Positions 23,601-35,020 of a stretch of DNA of 64,000 nucleotides are shown here, piece by piece. The translations under genes were made by a program, and so were the position numbers. Below the pieces are notes generated by a model. It did no database searches. It worked only from the letters and a program-made list of their open reading frames with translations, and was not told the DNA's origin. The DNA comes from Parasponia andersonii (taxonomy: Eukaryota; Streptophyta; Magnoliopsida; Rosales; Cannabaceae): contig JXTB01000001.1 in assembly GCA_002914805.1 (NCBI GenBank), positions 394,736 through 458,735 of the forward strand, read 5' to 3'. How positions within the stretch are numbered: the first letter of the stretch is position 1; every line of letters starts with the position of its first letter.

Positions 23601-25803
23601 AAACCAAAGTAATTATTTGGTGAATAATGATCTTAGGAACCTTATATATCACTGGAAACATAAAATTTATGTGGAGGATTAAAGTTAAACCTAATGCCCC
23701 AAATATTGCTATTTATGGAATTAAGTGTTTTCATGTGTGGTAGATTAAGTTTTCCATATTTGTAATCTGATTTCTTAAACTTATAGTATATATTTTATTA
23801 ATTCTATTAGTTATTACACTTATTTTATGGCTGGTTATGATGGCACACAAGTGTAAAAGTCGTTTAAACTTTGTAAAAGATTGAAAGGAATTCAAATGCA
23901 CTTAGGTTGTTCCAAATGATCCTCTTTGATGTGTATATGTGGGAATTGGATTGTTAATTGTTATGGCAGGTTTAAAACCATGATTTTAATCATGTGGGAA
24001 TGTCCCTAAAATAGGGGAGTTGCTGTCCAAATGTTTTTGAAATGAAATGGCACCATTTAGGAGCAAATGGACTTGTTTTTACAAAATTATGTGCCATTTT
24101 GGATCATTTTGTGCTAATGAACTAGCATTCATATTTTAAATACTTTTGAATAGTTTTTCAATACTAGTTATTAACTACCAAGTACCTTAAGTGATTTATA
24201 CACTCCTGAGTCATTTTAAGATTAAGTTTCCTAAATTGGTGAAAGTTTTGATTTTGGTATTGTTCAAATATCTTAATGCATTCTTTTTGTAAAATGTGCA
24301 TCTTGAATAATAGTAATTTATGACAGGTAATTAGCATACCAATCTCTAGAGGATATTGACCCTTTCCACTATCAATTCCTATTCAAGACATGAGGTAAGT
24401 AAAGACTTATAACTGCATCATAAGAACTATATGAAAGATGTATTTATGTGAAACTTACTTATTCCTGAAAGTTATGAAATGGCATGTGCATGGCATGTTT
24501 TGCATGCAAATGGAGACATTTATTATAAGAGTATTTGAAAGTGAGTACCATTGTACTAATTTTATAAGATAAGTTTTAATGTCAATTGCTAGTCTGTCAG
24601 AGCTGGGTAGGTAAGTCTGTTGATGCAGACTCTCCGTTGAAGCGGGACTTTCGGATCTTACGATGTGTCTCGTTGAAGAGGGACAATATTAGCACGGTGT
24701 GGGATGCCCCTTTGATGAGGGAAGGAGTTTTCAAAACAAAAAAAAACCTCACACGACGGTCGCACCTTATTTTTACTCTTGGCTAGAGTTTCCACCCAAT
24801 GTTATCATGGCCTATCGACTTACGGGACAAGCAATGTGCTAAGGGGCTCAACTAAGAATAATTTTTAAGGAAAATACATGGACTCAAATGTTTAAGAAAG
24901 AAAAAGGGTACAATGGGAACTTTATGAGTTTTAAAGCATTCATAAGCATGCATAGTTTTTACTTACTGAGCTTTAGCTCATTTTAGTCTTGTGATGCAGA
25001 TGAGGAGGCACATTTTGGTATTGACTAGCTAGTTGCCTAGCTTGCCTTTTGTCGCCATGATCATACAGATTTAGACGAGCTTGACTTGTGGGCGACATTT
25101 TTGTTTTAAGATATTTTGGTATAATGTAAATACTACTATTAATGGCAAAAATCAACTTGTGAAAACCTCTTTTGATTGTACATTTTGTAAAGGCACTTTT
25201 TACAAGAAATGCCATGCAGTTGCTTTTATTTAAAGGTTTTGCAAAGTTCAAAAAAAAAAAATTGCCCACCTTTTTATCAAAACAAAAGATAATGTTTAAG
25301 AAAGAATAATGTTTCATCGTTTGACTGTATATGATAATATGGTTAAACTAAGGGGTGTTACATTGGAGAAGGCCGAAAAAGTCAAAGAGATAACCCCAGC
25401 ATTCGAGAACTCAGAGAAGGCTCACGAGGAGGAGAAAAAAGCCTTCGATTTAGAGAGGCAGCAGCTGCTCGAAGGTCTGGCCAAGGAGAAGTTCGAAAAG
25501 GAGAAGCTCGAGGAAAAAATTAAAGAGCTTGAAAAGACTATCTCTGAGCATCCGGATCGCATAAAGAAGGCGACAATAGAGGCGGCTCACAAGGCTATTG
25601 AAGAGTTCAAGGCTGCTGAAGTGAAGAAGCTCGATGACAAAGCCAGTGACATCGCCTCATTGACCATTATATATAACATCTTCTGCGAGCATCCGGACTT
25701 CGACTTTTCCATCTTTGGCGAAGACATGGTTGAGCTTGTCCAGAGTTGGAGGGAAGATGAAGCTACCAAAACTAGAGATGGTGGAGCGAGCATGTCTGCA
25801 TAA
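20669..25803 (+). pseudogene. Antisense spliced gene of the Tat element, relative of the 743-3765 gene, broken
   Basis: On the plus strand a start codon follows an acceptor (CTTTTCAG, 20661-20668) that closes a likely 5' UTR intron with donor near 20269. Exon 1 (20669-21783) holds the family core: LPLHLYIKSIVDYYGVVPFQ followed by LTPNTYRYMVGLYILYHK. It carries stops (for example a TGA at 21220-21222) and at least one frame shift. Intron 21784-21856 joins in frame to 21857-22260, Ser/Pro/Lys-rich with KKQK. Intron 22261-22323 leads to 22324-22373. After the solo LTR the frame resumes at 25363-25803 as a Glu/Lys coiled coil starting LEKAEKVKEI and ending at TAA. Exon order (core, basic low-complexity, coiled coil) equals that of the left copy. 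The function is unknown; the product would be a cargo protein of the retroelement. Confidence 0.7.
22374..25362 (+). mobile_element. Solo LTR of a Tekay/Del-type gypsy element, nested
   Basis: It starts TGTGGTGCCC and ends GGGGTGTTACA, flanked by TTTGA (22369-22373) and TTGGA (25363-25367), a 5-bp duplication with one change. It shares long blocks with the reverse-complemented LTR at 41952-43722, for example around 22861-23110 against 43020-43260. It also has the TTACTGAGCTTTAGCTCA motif near its 3' end (24962-24980). No internal region is present, so it is probably the product of LTR-LTR recombination. It splits the last coding exon of the antisense gene. Confidence 0.8.
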
Positions 25804-26449
25804 AAATAATGTTCTTTTCTTTTTTTTTAACTTCAGAACAATACGGGCTTGGTCCCTTTCTTTTTTGTATTTCTTTGCTTGCATATAGGTGTGAGCTTTT
25901 ATCAATGAATGAATGCTTTCTTTATTAGACATTTATTCCTGCAAAACAATCAAACAACTAAGTTATAATAGAGAAGATAATTAATTTAACCAAGTAGTCA
26001 ATCACTAAGTGACTGATCAGTACACTATTGCGATTTGAATACAACACACTTAAAATGGTTATGTTAGGATAGGTTAGGTCGCTTAAGAAAACAGCAAGTA
26101 TGAGTGATGCAAACTCAATACTGTTTTTCAAAAGTTCCATTGCAAAATGTAAATATAGCAATATGTCACATCGAACAATAAACGTTTTGCTTAGTTGCTT
26201 TGTTGTTCGAGGAGGGAAATTGAGTAATATAACATGCTAAGGCATGAAGCGAGGAGAAAATCCTAAGATTTTAAGGAATTTTAGATATTTCTGCGATCTA
26301 AAATTCCGACCCCTCTAAATGGACACTTTGCATAGTCCCTTAAGAAGCAAGTAGGAGATAATATTCTGATCCCACTGCCTCCCGAGTCTTATGGTGTTCG
26401 AAGATTGCCATAAAACTATAAAAGGTGGACCAAATCGAATGATCAATGA

Positions 26450-26670
26450 GGAGACACCCTTATTAATGATCAACGAGTAACGATCAACGAATGACAATTA
26501 ACGAATGATGATCAACGAATGACGATTAACGAATGACGATCAATGAAGGACGACTAACGAATGACGAACAATGAATGACAATCAACAAATAATGATCAAT
26601 GAATGACGAATAAGTAGATATCTTTATTGATGAATGACGAATACATGAAGATTGACGAATACATGAAGAT
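26450..26670. repeat. Minisatellite, unit about 14-15 bp
   Basis: About a dozen imperfect head-to-tail copies of ACGATCAACGAATG, drifting to ACGAATACATGAAGATTG at the right end. It sits between the antisense gene and the 3' end of integrase inside the Tat element. Confidence 0.85.
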
Positions 26671-26734
26671 ATACATGAAAATTTACTGATAATAGTTATG
26701 AAGTTGTTCTACATTCTAGGCATGCTCGATCTTT

Positions 26735-27903
26735 TGTCCGCCAGTGCGAGCTAACTTATATGTCCCAGGTCAAATGATGGCATCAATAACATACGGTCCT
26801 TCTCAAGAGGTTCCAAATACTCTAGCACCGTGCTCTTTAATATTAGGTAGGACTTGCCGAAGAATAAGGTCACCAACTTCAAATCCTCTTCGTTTGACTT
26901 TAGAGTTATAATATCGAGCAGTGCACTGTTGATATGATGCAATTCGAAGCTGAGACTGTTCGCACCTTTCTTTTAAAAGATCGAGCTCAATCCTCATTAG
27001 TGTTTTGTTGCGATCTTGCTCATAGGTTGATCGTCATAGAGAGCTCGCACCAATTTCAACTGGAACCATTGCTTTAGATCCGTAAGCTAAAGAGAATGGA
27101 CTCTCTCCAGTAGTTGTTCGTTGAGTGGTGCGATAAGCCCATAAAACTTCAGGGAGTACCTCTGGCCAAGCTCCCTTATGCTCTTCCAACTTTGTCTTTA
27201 TATTGTGTTTAAGTATTTTATTTATCACTTCGACTTGTCCATTGGCTTATGGATGAACAATAGCGGAGAAATTCTTCTTGATGCCTAAGTTGTTGCAGAA
27301 GTTACGGAACTCGTCGCAGTCAAATTCTTTCCCATTATCAGAAATTATGGTATGTGGTATACCATAATGGCAGATTATAGATTTGTAAACAAAATCTATC
27401 ATCTTTTTCGCAGAAATGGTACTTAAGGCTTCAGTTTCTGTCCACTTAGTGAAATAATCAACTGCGACCACTGTATATTTCAATCCACCTCGCGCCATTG
27501 GAAGCGTTCCGATAATATCAATTCCCCATACTGCAAATGGCCATGGACTGTTCATTGGAGTCAGAGGAACAGGTGGCATTCTAGGAACAGTTGCAAATCG
27601 TTGGCATTTGTTACACCTCCTAGTAAATTCTATCGTGTCCTTCTTCATGGTTGGCCAAAAATACCCTTGTCTCAGAATCTTGTTCGCAAGTGCCTACCCC
27701 CCGGAATGATTTCTGCATATTCCTTCGTGAATTTCCTTCATAATGTAGTTCGCTTTTTCTTTATCGACACATAACAATAACAGCGCACTAAAACTTCTTT
27801 GATAAAGCTTCTCATCATAGATAACATAGCGAGCTGCTTTCATTCGAAGTCGCTTTACGTCATCTTTATTTTCGGGGAGATCGCCATTTTGTATATACTT
27901 CAT
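26735..27903 (-). pseudogene. Tat integrase, broken
   Basis: Reading down from 27903: an H2C2-type zinc region (CNKCQRF at its end), the core with GIDIIG (first Asp), SDNGKEF (second Asp) and a QVEVINK segment giving the Glu. A post-core segment with the usual WAYRTTQRTTTGESPFSLAYG follows. The C-terminal GPYVI and EH.A end is near 26740. There is an in-frame stop immediately after IVHP, where the family has HPQANGQVE, and another after GASSL. It would insert cDNA into the genome if intact. Confidence 0.85.
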
Positions 27904-27960
27904 TATAGGATCTACCCACGATGATTTTTTATCAACCGTTGTAGCTATTTGGGGCTCTGC

Positions 27961-28401
27961 TTAGATACTTGGTTTTGTAAGAAACTCGACAGGGACCACT
28001 TTTAGTAATTCGGCATCTTTTGTTGAGGCGAGTTTAGCTAGAGCATCTGCCCGAGTATTCTTAATGCGAGGAAGAAGTTGAATATTATAGGCAGTGAATG
28101 TCGAGAATAGTCTTTGTACCTCCTGTAAATAAGCCATCATTCTCTTTCCTCTTCCTTGATACTTGTCGTTCACTTGACAAACGACCAGCTGGGAATCACT
28201 GTATACCTCAATCACTTCGACCTTCATTTCTTGTGCGAGCTTTAGCCCGGCTATCAGTGCTTCAAATTCTGCCTTATTATTTGATGCTGGAAATTTGTAG
28301 CGAAGTGCACAATAAATATTGTGCCCTTCAGGACTGATTAGTACTAAGCCCGTACCAGCTCCATTCTCGTTCGACGATCTATCGACATAAAGCTTCCACA
28401 A
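27961..28401 (-). pseudogene. Second (archaeal-type) RNase H of the Tat polyprotein
   Basis: A 146-residue open frame starts LYVDRSSNENGAGTGLVLIS and includes NNKAEFEALIAGL, VYSDSQLVV and the RADALAKLAS end, the D-E-D-D layout of RVT_3-type RNase H. The family usually reads YVDGSSN; here Gly is Arg. This extra domain between the RT-linked RNase H and integrase marks the Tat clade. It is separated from integrase by a stop. Confidence 0.85.
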
Positions 28402-28494
28402 TCTGGATAAATCTGTAGCAGGCTTTTCGATTACTTCTATGGGAAGATTGACATCATATGTGAATTCCGTAATGAAATTTGGGAGGGCTTGCCC

Positions 28495-29631
28495 TTAGAT
28501 TGTCGTGCGGGGTTGAAAATCGATGTCAAACTGACTCAACTCAACTGCCCACTTAAGTAGTCGTCCGGAAGCCTCGGGTTTTTGCAGAACCCGCTTTAAT
28601 GGAAAGTTCGTGAAAACTTTGATGGTGTGCGCATGAAAATAAGGTCGAAGTTTCCTAGATGCGACAATGAGTGCTAATGCCAATTTCTCCATCTCTGGAT
28701 ATCTTGTTTCGGCATCGAGTAGTCTTTTGCTTACGTAGTACACTGGTCGCTGTATCTTTTCATATTCTCGAATTAACGTAGCGCTTGTCATATATTTAGA
28801 AATAACGAGACATAAATATAATTCTTCCCCCGGATTTGGCTTTGACAAGAGTGGAGAAGAACTTAAGTGTATTTTTAATTCTTGGAACGCCTGCTCGCAT
28901 TCTCCCATCCACTCGAACCTCTTCGAACCTTTCAATACTTCAAAGAATGGTTGGCACTGATCCGTCGACTTGGATACAAATCGACTCAATATGGCCACTC
29001 TTCCTACCAAGCTCTACACATCTTTGGGTTTGCGAGGTGATTTCATATGAATCAATGCTTGTATCTTCTAAGGGTTAGCTTCAATGCCTCGCTGATTGAC
29101 TATAAAACCCAAAAACTTTCCAGATCCTACCCCGAATGCACACTTCTGAGGATTCAGCTTCATTTGATACCTTCAGGGAATTTTGAACATCTCATCAAGA
29201 TGTTTGATGTGATCTTCGGCTTTCTTCGACTTCATCAGCATGTCATCAACATATACCTCTATTGTCTTGCTAATTTGTTTTACAAACATCATGTTGACAA
29301 GACGCTGGTAAGTTGCTCCTGCATTGATGAGTCCGAAGGGTATCTTTTTGTAACAATATCATCCTCGATTAGTGATGAACGAGGTATGCTCCTCATCTAG
29401 TTCGTACATGGGGATTTGATTGTATCCCGAATATGCGTCCAAGAAACTTAAGAGTTCATGCCCCGATGTCGCCTCTACAAGCTGGTCGATTCTTGGAAGG
29501 GGAAAGTTATCCTTCGGGCATGCTTTATTGAGATCTGTGAAATCGATGCACGTTCTCCACTTCCCATTGGGTTTCTTTACCAAAACCGGTTTTACAAGCC
29601 CGTTTATAAAAAGATTCCCTGATAAATCCAA
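28495..29631 (-). pseudogene. Tat reverse transcriptase and RT-linked RNase H, broken
   Basis: 29631-29359 encodes the fingers and palm start: LVKKPNGKWRTCIDFTDLN, CPKDNFPLPRIDQLV, then SFLDAYSGYNQI. The YVDDM catalytic box is recognisable near 29255 but in another frame. From 29010 a frame covers the thumb (VAILSRFVSKSTDQCQPFF), the EWMGECEQAFQELK connection and an RNase H remnant (RPVYYVSKRLLDAETRYP). Several catalytic Asp positions of that RNase H are replaced. At least two stops or shifts separate these parts. Confidence 0.85.
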
Positions 29632-29986
29632 TTTTGAGCAACTTTTCTACCTCTTCTTTCAGCGCGATGTAGCATTCTGGATTCATAGCTCTTCTTTTCT
29701 AGTATACAAGCTTCTTTGTTGGATCTATGTTAAGACAGTGGCATATGATATTCGGATCGATCCCGACCATGTCCGAATGTTGCCACGCGAAGACATCCAA
29801 GTTAGATTCCAGAAAAGCGACCAATGAAGCTCGCACAGGTTCTTAAAGCCTCGCTCAAATCTTTAAAATCTTGGAAGACTTATCAAATAGCAAATCTTCC
29901 AAGTCTTCAATGGGTCCAGTTTTGACCTGTCCATCGATTTCTCGAGGGTCGAGGTCTTCGCTTGTCGTTTCGATTGACGTTTTACG

Positions 29987-30472
29987 TTACGCTTCGACTG
30001 ACGTTTCGCTTAATGCTTTGACGGACGTTTCGCCTGATGCTTCTCTTTCTAGTTGGACCATCATTGTGCGAGGTGTCACATCCTTTGCCGCGAGCTTTAA
30101 AGAGTTGTTATAACAAGTCCTCGCATCATATTGGTTGCCACACACCTCGCCTACTCCTTGTTGAGTCGGGAATTTCATAGCGAGATGATAGATCGACGTT
30201 ACTGCTCGAAGTTCCCTCAGTGTCGGTCTTCCCAGTACAGCATTGAATGCATAGGGGCAATTTATAACCAAGAATTGGGTCATTACCATAGAAACTCTAG
30301 GATAGGTTCCAACGTTGACCATTAACTCAATCATGCCCATAGGCATGATGCTATTACCGGTGAATCCGTAGACTGGAGTGACGGCGGGCTTTAAGTCGCT
30401 TTCATTCAACCCTATCTTTTTAAAGGCGTCGTAATACAAGATGTCAACAGCACTTCCATTATTGACCAACAC
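29987..30472 (-). pseudogene. Tat aspartic protease region
   Basis: The 161-residue frame begins MLVNNGSAVDILYYDAF, the flap-side active-site motif of retroelement proteases. The family has a D(T/N)G(S/A) triad; here the first position reads Asn, so the catalytic Asp appears lost. The AVLGRPTLRELRAVTSIYHL segment that follows is typical of Tat proteases before RT. The C-terminal ETSVKAL/ETSVEA repeats are linker. Confidence 0.8.
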
Positions 30473-31316
30473 TCACCATAATTGCATGCTTCCACAATTG
30501 ATCTTTATGACCAATGCATAATTATGTGGATAATGGACCTCCCTCGCGTCTTGTTCTGTGAAGGTAATATCCATATCCGGTACTCGCTGAAGCTTTCGTG
30601 GTCACTGTTCGAGGTGCATGACGTTGGCCAACAGCTGCTGCTGAGCTTCTCATGCATACCTATCCTACGCTCTCTTGGAATCTCCACTAACGTGCGGTCC
30701 TCCAAAAATAGTTTGCACCTCGAGCTGAATTTTTGGAGGTCGCTGTCAGTTTTCTTCTCGCCTTTCATTATTCTGTTTAGAGTACTGCCACAACCGCCCT
30801 TCTTTAATCAATCTTTCGATCTCATCTTTCAGGGCAAAGCAGTTATTGGTATCGTGTCCAATGTCATTGTGATACCGACAAAACTTGTTGGGGTCGTGCC
30901 TCGTTCTATCTCTTTTCATAGGTTTCGGTTGACGATACCGCTCCTGTTAGTTTGTGACCACATAAATATGATCTATGGGTGCGTTCAATTTAGTATAATT
31001 ATTGAAACTCATGGGAGCTCTTGGAATCTCCTGCTTTTTCTGTTTGGGCTACTTATCAGTTGATTGTTCATTACTCCTTTTATTCGACTTCTTATTATTA
31101 TTGTTGTTGTTTGTTGTCGCATCTTTGGCAGTATCCTTTCCTCCTCCCTTTGTCGTCTTAAGGTTTTTGCGTGAAGATTCCACCCTTAGATGTCGACCAA
31201 CTCTTCAATAGAAGTCTTCAAGGGTTCTGCATTCTCGCTCTAGTAACTCTTCTCAGAGTTTAGTTTCTGGTCGTACCCCAGCCATCATTAGAGTTAAGAC
31301 TCCTCCCTCAGGCGGG

Positions 31317-32543
31317 TTATTGACCTTTGCCAACTTTGAGGTAAAACGATTTAGGTGAGATAATAGAGTTTACTCTGAGCCTTGCCGAATAGCAAACATA
31401 CTTACCAGTGGAATAGTAAAATTCTTTGCGGCCTGGAATTGCCTTAAGAATGCAGTCTGAAGCTGTTGCCAGGACGAGATTGAACCAGACTTGAATCCTC
31501 GGAACCACTTCTTCGCTGCTCCCATGAGAGTTACAACAAAGCATCTACAACGTGCGAGATCATCAACATGATGAAGTTCCATCAGGTCGCTGAAGTGATC
31601 CATATGGTCCCGCGGATCAGTTTTCCCATCAAAAGTGTTTATGGTGGGAAGTTTAAATCCAGCAGGTAAGGCGGTAGCTCGAACCTCCTCGCTGAATGGC
31701 TTGACAATACCCATCAGCGAGCTCATCGTCCCAACCAGCAAGTGCATCTAAAGCAATCCTTAGATTATGAACATCGACGTTTAGAAGGAGTACATTCTCT
31801 CTTACTGGGGGTAGGAGTGGTGTCTGATCATTGTCATGATATAAGACAGGTTGGTTAGGTAGGGTCTGTTGCGACCTTAGAGATTCCAATGAAACAGTGC
31901 GATGAGATCGACTTTGGTCATTGTGATGCGAAGTGGATTGCTCCTGACTATGTCGCTGATCCAGATGTTGTCTCAGGTCTGTAGGATTCTGTCGAGATTC
32001 CCTACTGATCCTTTCAAAGACACTCCTCAATTGACATTTTTGCTCGTTGTCTAGATAATCACGATTGATGGTTGCTCTTCAGGAAGGTTGCCCACGATCA
32101 TGATCAGTGCTTGAACTTTCAGTACTAGATACCAGAGGCAAGTCTGCGACCTTGCCTTTTCCCTTAGAGATACAATCTTCTCGATGCTCCTGCCGAGCTT
32201 TAGGTTGGTCGCGGTTCCCTGTCTCTAGGATCTGAATTCCTCTCTCAGGTTGTTGAGCAGGACATTCTCTAGGACGTTCGTGCTGTGGTGGAGTTAGAAT
32301 CTGTTCCTCAGCAGGTCGTCTTAGAGAGTCATTAATCTGATTTGTAATTTGCTGAAGGTTCACCAGTGCTTCCTCTATGCGATCCTGTCTCTGGACAATA
32401 TTTTCTGGTACAGTCACGGTAGGCTGATCCTGAGCAGGATCTACCTGTGTAGCAGCGGTACTTTGGGGATGATTTTGGCTAGTTCCGGTGTTTCTGGTAG
32501 TACTTTTGGTGTTTGACATTGTTGAAAGAAGTGGAATGGACAA
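31317..32543 (-). pseudogene. Tat gag, broken
   Basis: The most likely start is the Met of MSNTK (32519), with an upstream Met at 32543. The N-terminal part is Gln/Thr/Pro-rich. After a stop near 32080 another frame holds MRSVFERISRESRQNP and basic, Gln-rich sequence. The core gag domain at 31747-31370 contains FDGKTDPRDHMDHF, CRCFVVTLMGAAKKWFRGF and SWQQLQTAFLRQFQ, a clear Retrotrans_gag signature. No intact zinc knuckle was seen. There are at least two frame breaks. Confidence 0.8.
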
Positions 32544-32560
32544 ACTTTCCTGCCAGAATA

Positions 32561-33339
32561 GCCCTCCTTCTAGCGCCGATTATTGACGAAGGTTTTGTCA
32601 ATAATAAATTTAGACAATTGCAAAATGTGGCTTGTGTGTGAAAAGGCTTAATTAACTAAAGCAAACAAAGAGACAAGAATTTTATAGTGGTTCAGCCCCA
32701 AAAAAGATGAGCCTACGTCTACTGTTTTTTACTATTTTCTAGAGAATTACAAGAGCTCAAAATTATAATGTGTTATTCAGAAAGAAGAAGCAAGAGTTTT
32801 AAAAGGTTCCCCAAAAGATTTCAAAGATAAAAGATCCAAGATCCCCTCACTGAAACATTGAACTCCCTTTATATAGGTAAGAATAGCTTAATGTTTCCCA
32901 ATTGTGAGAATGGGTAACTGTATAATCGGGCAATACAATTTGAGTAACAATATAACTGGGTAATCACTTAAATGAGATGACTGGTCGATCTTTAAAGAGA
33001 AACTTTTGTTTCCCTTTCTTTGTAAGTTATCTGTTTTGACGAAGCTTAGTCTAGTTTTCATTCTCATCACACTTAACTCGTTCGGAGGAGGTCGCACTAA
33101 CTTATGCGGTGGAGGTCGTACTTAACTCATTTGGAGGAGGTCATACTAACTTAAGCAGTGAAGGTCGCACGTAACTCTTTCGGAGGAGGTCGTACTTAAC
33201 TCTTTCGGAGGAGGTCACACTTAATCTTACTCATGCGACCTGACACTCACTTGGTCAACTTTTCCCTTTTTAGTATTGGGGGTGTGGGGCTGCTGCGTCT
33301 AGCGCGCACCATGCATATAGGATTTTAGACCGCACAACA
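32561..33339 (-). repeat. 5' LTR of the Tat element (32581-33339) and adjoining primer-site region
   Basis: It mirrors the left LTR, from TGTTGTGCGG at 33339 to CGTCAATA at 32581. In sense the next bases are ATCGGCGCTAGAAGGAGGG (32562-32580), where the primer-binding site should be. A GC-rich block of about 30 bases (33286-33315) is absent from the left LTR. The tandem GAGGTCGCAC units (33080-33235) are present but diverged. Confidence 0.88.
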
Positions 33340-33344
33340 AGTAA

Positions 33345-34259
33345 TAACCTAAATTTCGCGTGAATCCTACTTAGAAATATAATATATAATGTTGGGAATA
33401 CATCATATTGTTGGAAACATACGTCTTGTAACATTACTGTTAATTAGTATTACTAAATCGTCTCACCATATCAGTTGTTGGGCTCGTCATTGTCGAGAAA
33501 CACCATGTCCAATATTCATGTCAGCCCATTTCAATCCTCCACTTTGTTTAACTGAACATTCCTTTACCTAATTTCAAAAGAAAAAATAAAGATCGATATT
33601 CCATGGAATTGCATGCAGATTCCTAATTGGAAAATATTATCTATATTCGTATAATCTAGCTAGGTACTTCGAGTGACATATTTCGAGTGAGTTTAATATA
33701 ATTGAGCAAAATTATGGTCGTCATTGTTTCAATATCGAATCCTGATGCAGAAAAGAAACCCAGCTGAAAAAGTTAAAAAAGACACCTTACATGATATGGC
33801 AGTGCCATAAGGAAACACAATAACTGATAGATTTAAATGTGACAAACTATACGTTCGTCAAATTTTCTGCGTTACCAATATATAATTTTTTTTTAAAAAA
33901 AAAGTTGGAATTCTATTTTTGAATATCTGCTAAAACAACTTTAGAAATAAAAATCGGACTGGACAAATCCCAGACTCGATCATCAGTACAAGACATAGCA
34001 GATTAGGCTAGTAAATGGCCACCATATTTCCTATTCGAGAAATATGGCAGCAAGAGCCACTACTAGCAATTCCACAAAACTTATAAATATCAAAAAGTAA
34101 AGCACCCTCATGAGAGAGAGGGATATTTAAATGGACAACACGAACAGGAGGGATTCTGACTCGTAAAATGAAATATTGTCACCTAAGGAGGCAGCCATAC
34201 AAAAGCCTTCTCTTAATGCAATAAGTTTACCCACTTTAGGAAAGAAGTAACTGACAACA
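33345..34259. other. Intergenic, no gene seen
   Basis: This is the short stretch between the Tat target site and the next copia LTR. It is AT-rich with no coding or RNA signal that I recognise. It is presumably older host DNA. Confidence 0.5.
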
Positions 34260-34661
34260 TGTAAAGACCCGCAGGTCACTACAGCTCTATAACAATCATG
34301 AATCATTTATCGGAGATAGGAGATTTTTAAGGCTAGAAAGGCTAAGAAAGAAACTAAAGAGAATTTTGATGGAAGAGAAGAACTTGTATTACTACTTGAA
34401 TTGTTTTTTTTTTCGCTTGATATAAAATAGAGGGAGGAGTACTCAATTTATACTACTCCATAGATGATTCTAGATGCTCTATGTATCCTCCAACCACCTA
34501 ATTAATTATACAATCTAGCAAATACAAGAATACTCTAGAAACTTAGATATTAAACTATAGGCTATTAGACATACACACACCAAAACAAGCCTAGCTCATA
34601 ACACAAGCCTAAATAACTAAACTATGGCCTAATAGGTCACAAAGAAGTTTATTTCTAACAC
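34260..34661 (-). repeat. Probable copia 3' LTR
   Basis: In sense it begins TGTTAGAAATAAACTTC right after the G-rich tract at 34662-34675. It probably ends TCTTTACA at 34260, giving TGT/ACA ends. There is no second copy in the window to fix the far edge. Confidence 0.55.
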
Positions 34662-34921
34662 CCCCCCTTAAACTTGATTTGTGACACCTAGTAAATTTCG
34701 TAACTTAAGAAAATCTTCATGCTTGAGTAGTTTGGTGAAAATATCTGCCACTTGGTCTTGAGTCTTGATATACTTCAGTTGCACATCCTTTCTTGCAACA
34801 CATTCCCTTATATAATGGTAGCAGGTATCGATGTACTTACTTCTATCATTGAAGATGGGATTCTTTGCCAAAGTAATTACTGATTTATTATCAATATAGA
34901 TCTCAGTGGGTTCATTCTGCG

Positions 34922-35020
34922 GACACATGATGTAGCTGTAACATACTATGCTTCACAAGTTTCTTAGTCAAATTGCATGACAGACACATGATGTAGCTGT
35001 AACATACTATGCTTCACAAC
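34922..35020. repeat. 61-bp period direct repeat in copia
   Basis: GACACATGATGTAGCTGTAA starts at 34922 and again at 34983, with matching sequence for about 36 bp. It is a local duplication within the RNase H region. Confidence 0.85.

Larger units (their letters stand above)
18915..33344 (-). mobile_element. Tat-lineage Ty3-gypsy retrotransposon with antisense gene, full length but decayed
   Basis: The element proper is 18920-33339 (14.4 kb), with AGTAA duplicated at 18915-18919 and 33340-33344. In sense (minus) order it has the 5' LTR, gag, protease, RT, RNase H, a second archaeal-type RNase H, integrase, a long 3' region with an antisense spliced gene, a purine tract and the 3' LTR. The second RNase H directly before integrase and the antisense ORF after it are marks of the Tat clade. 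Each coding module has stops or shifts, so no active polyprotein remains. A 3-kb solo LTR of a Tekay-type element is nested at 22374-25362; without it the element is about 11.4 kb. Confidence 0.9.

Noticed and set aside
26450..26670. CRISPR-like array
   Set aside because: Units are contiguous and imperfect with no spacers, and the genome is a plant; it is a minisatellite.
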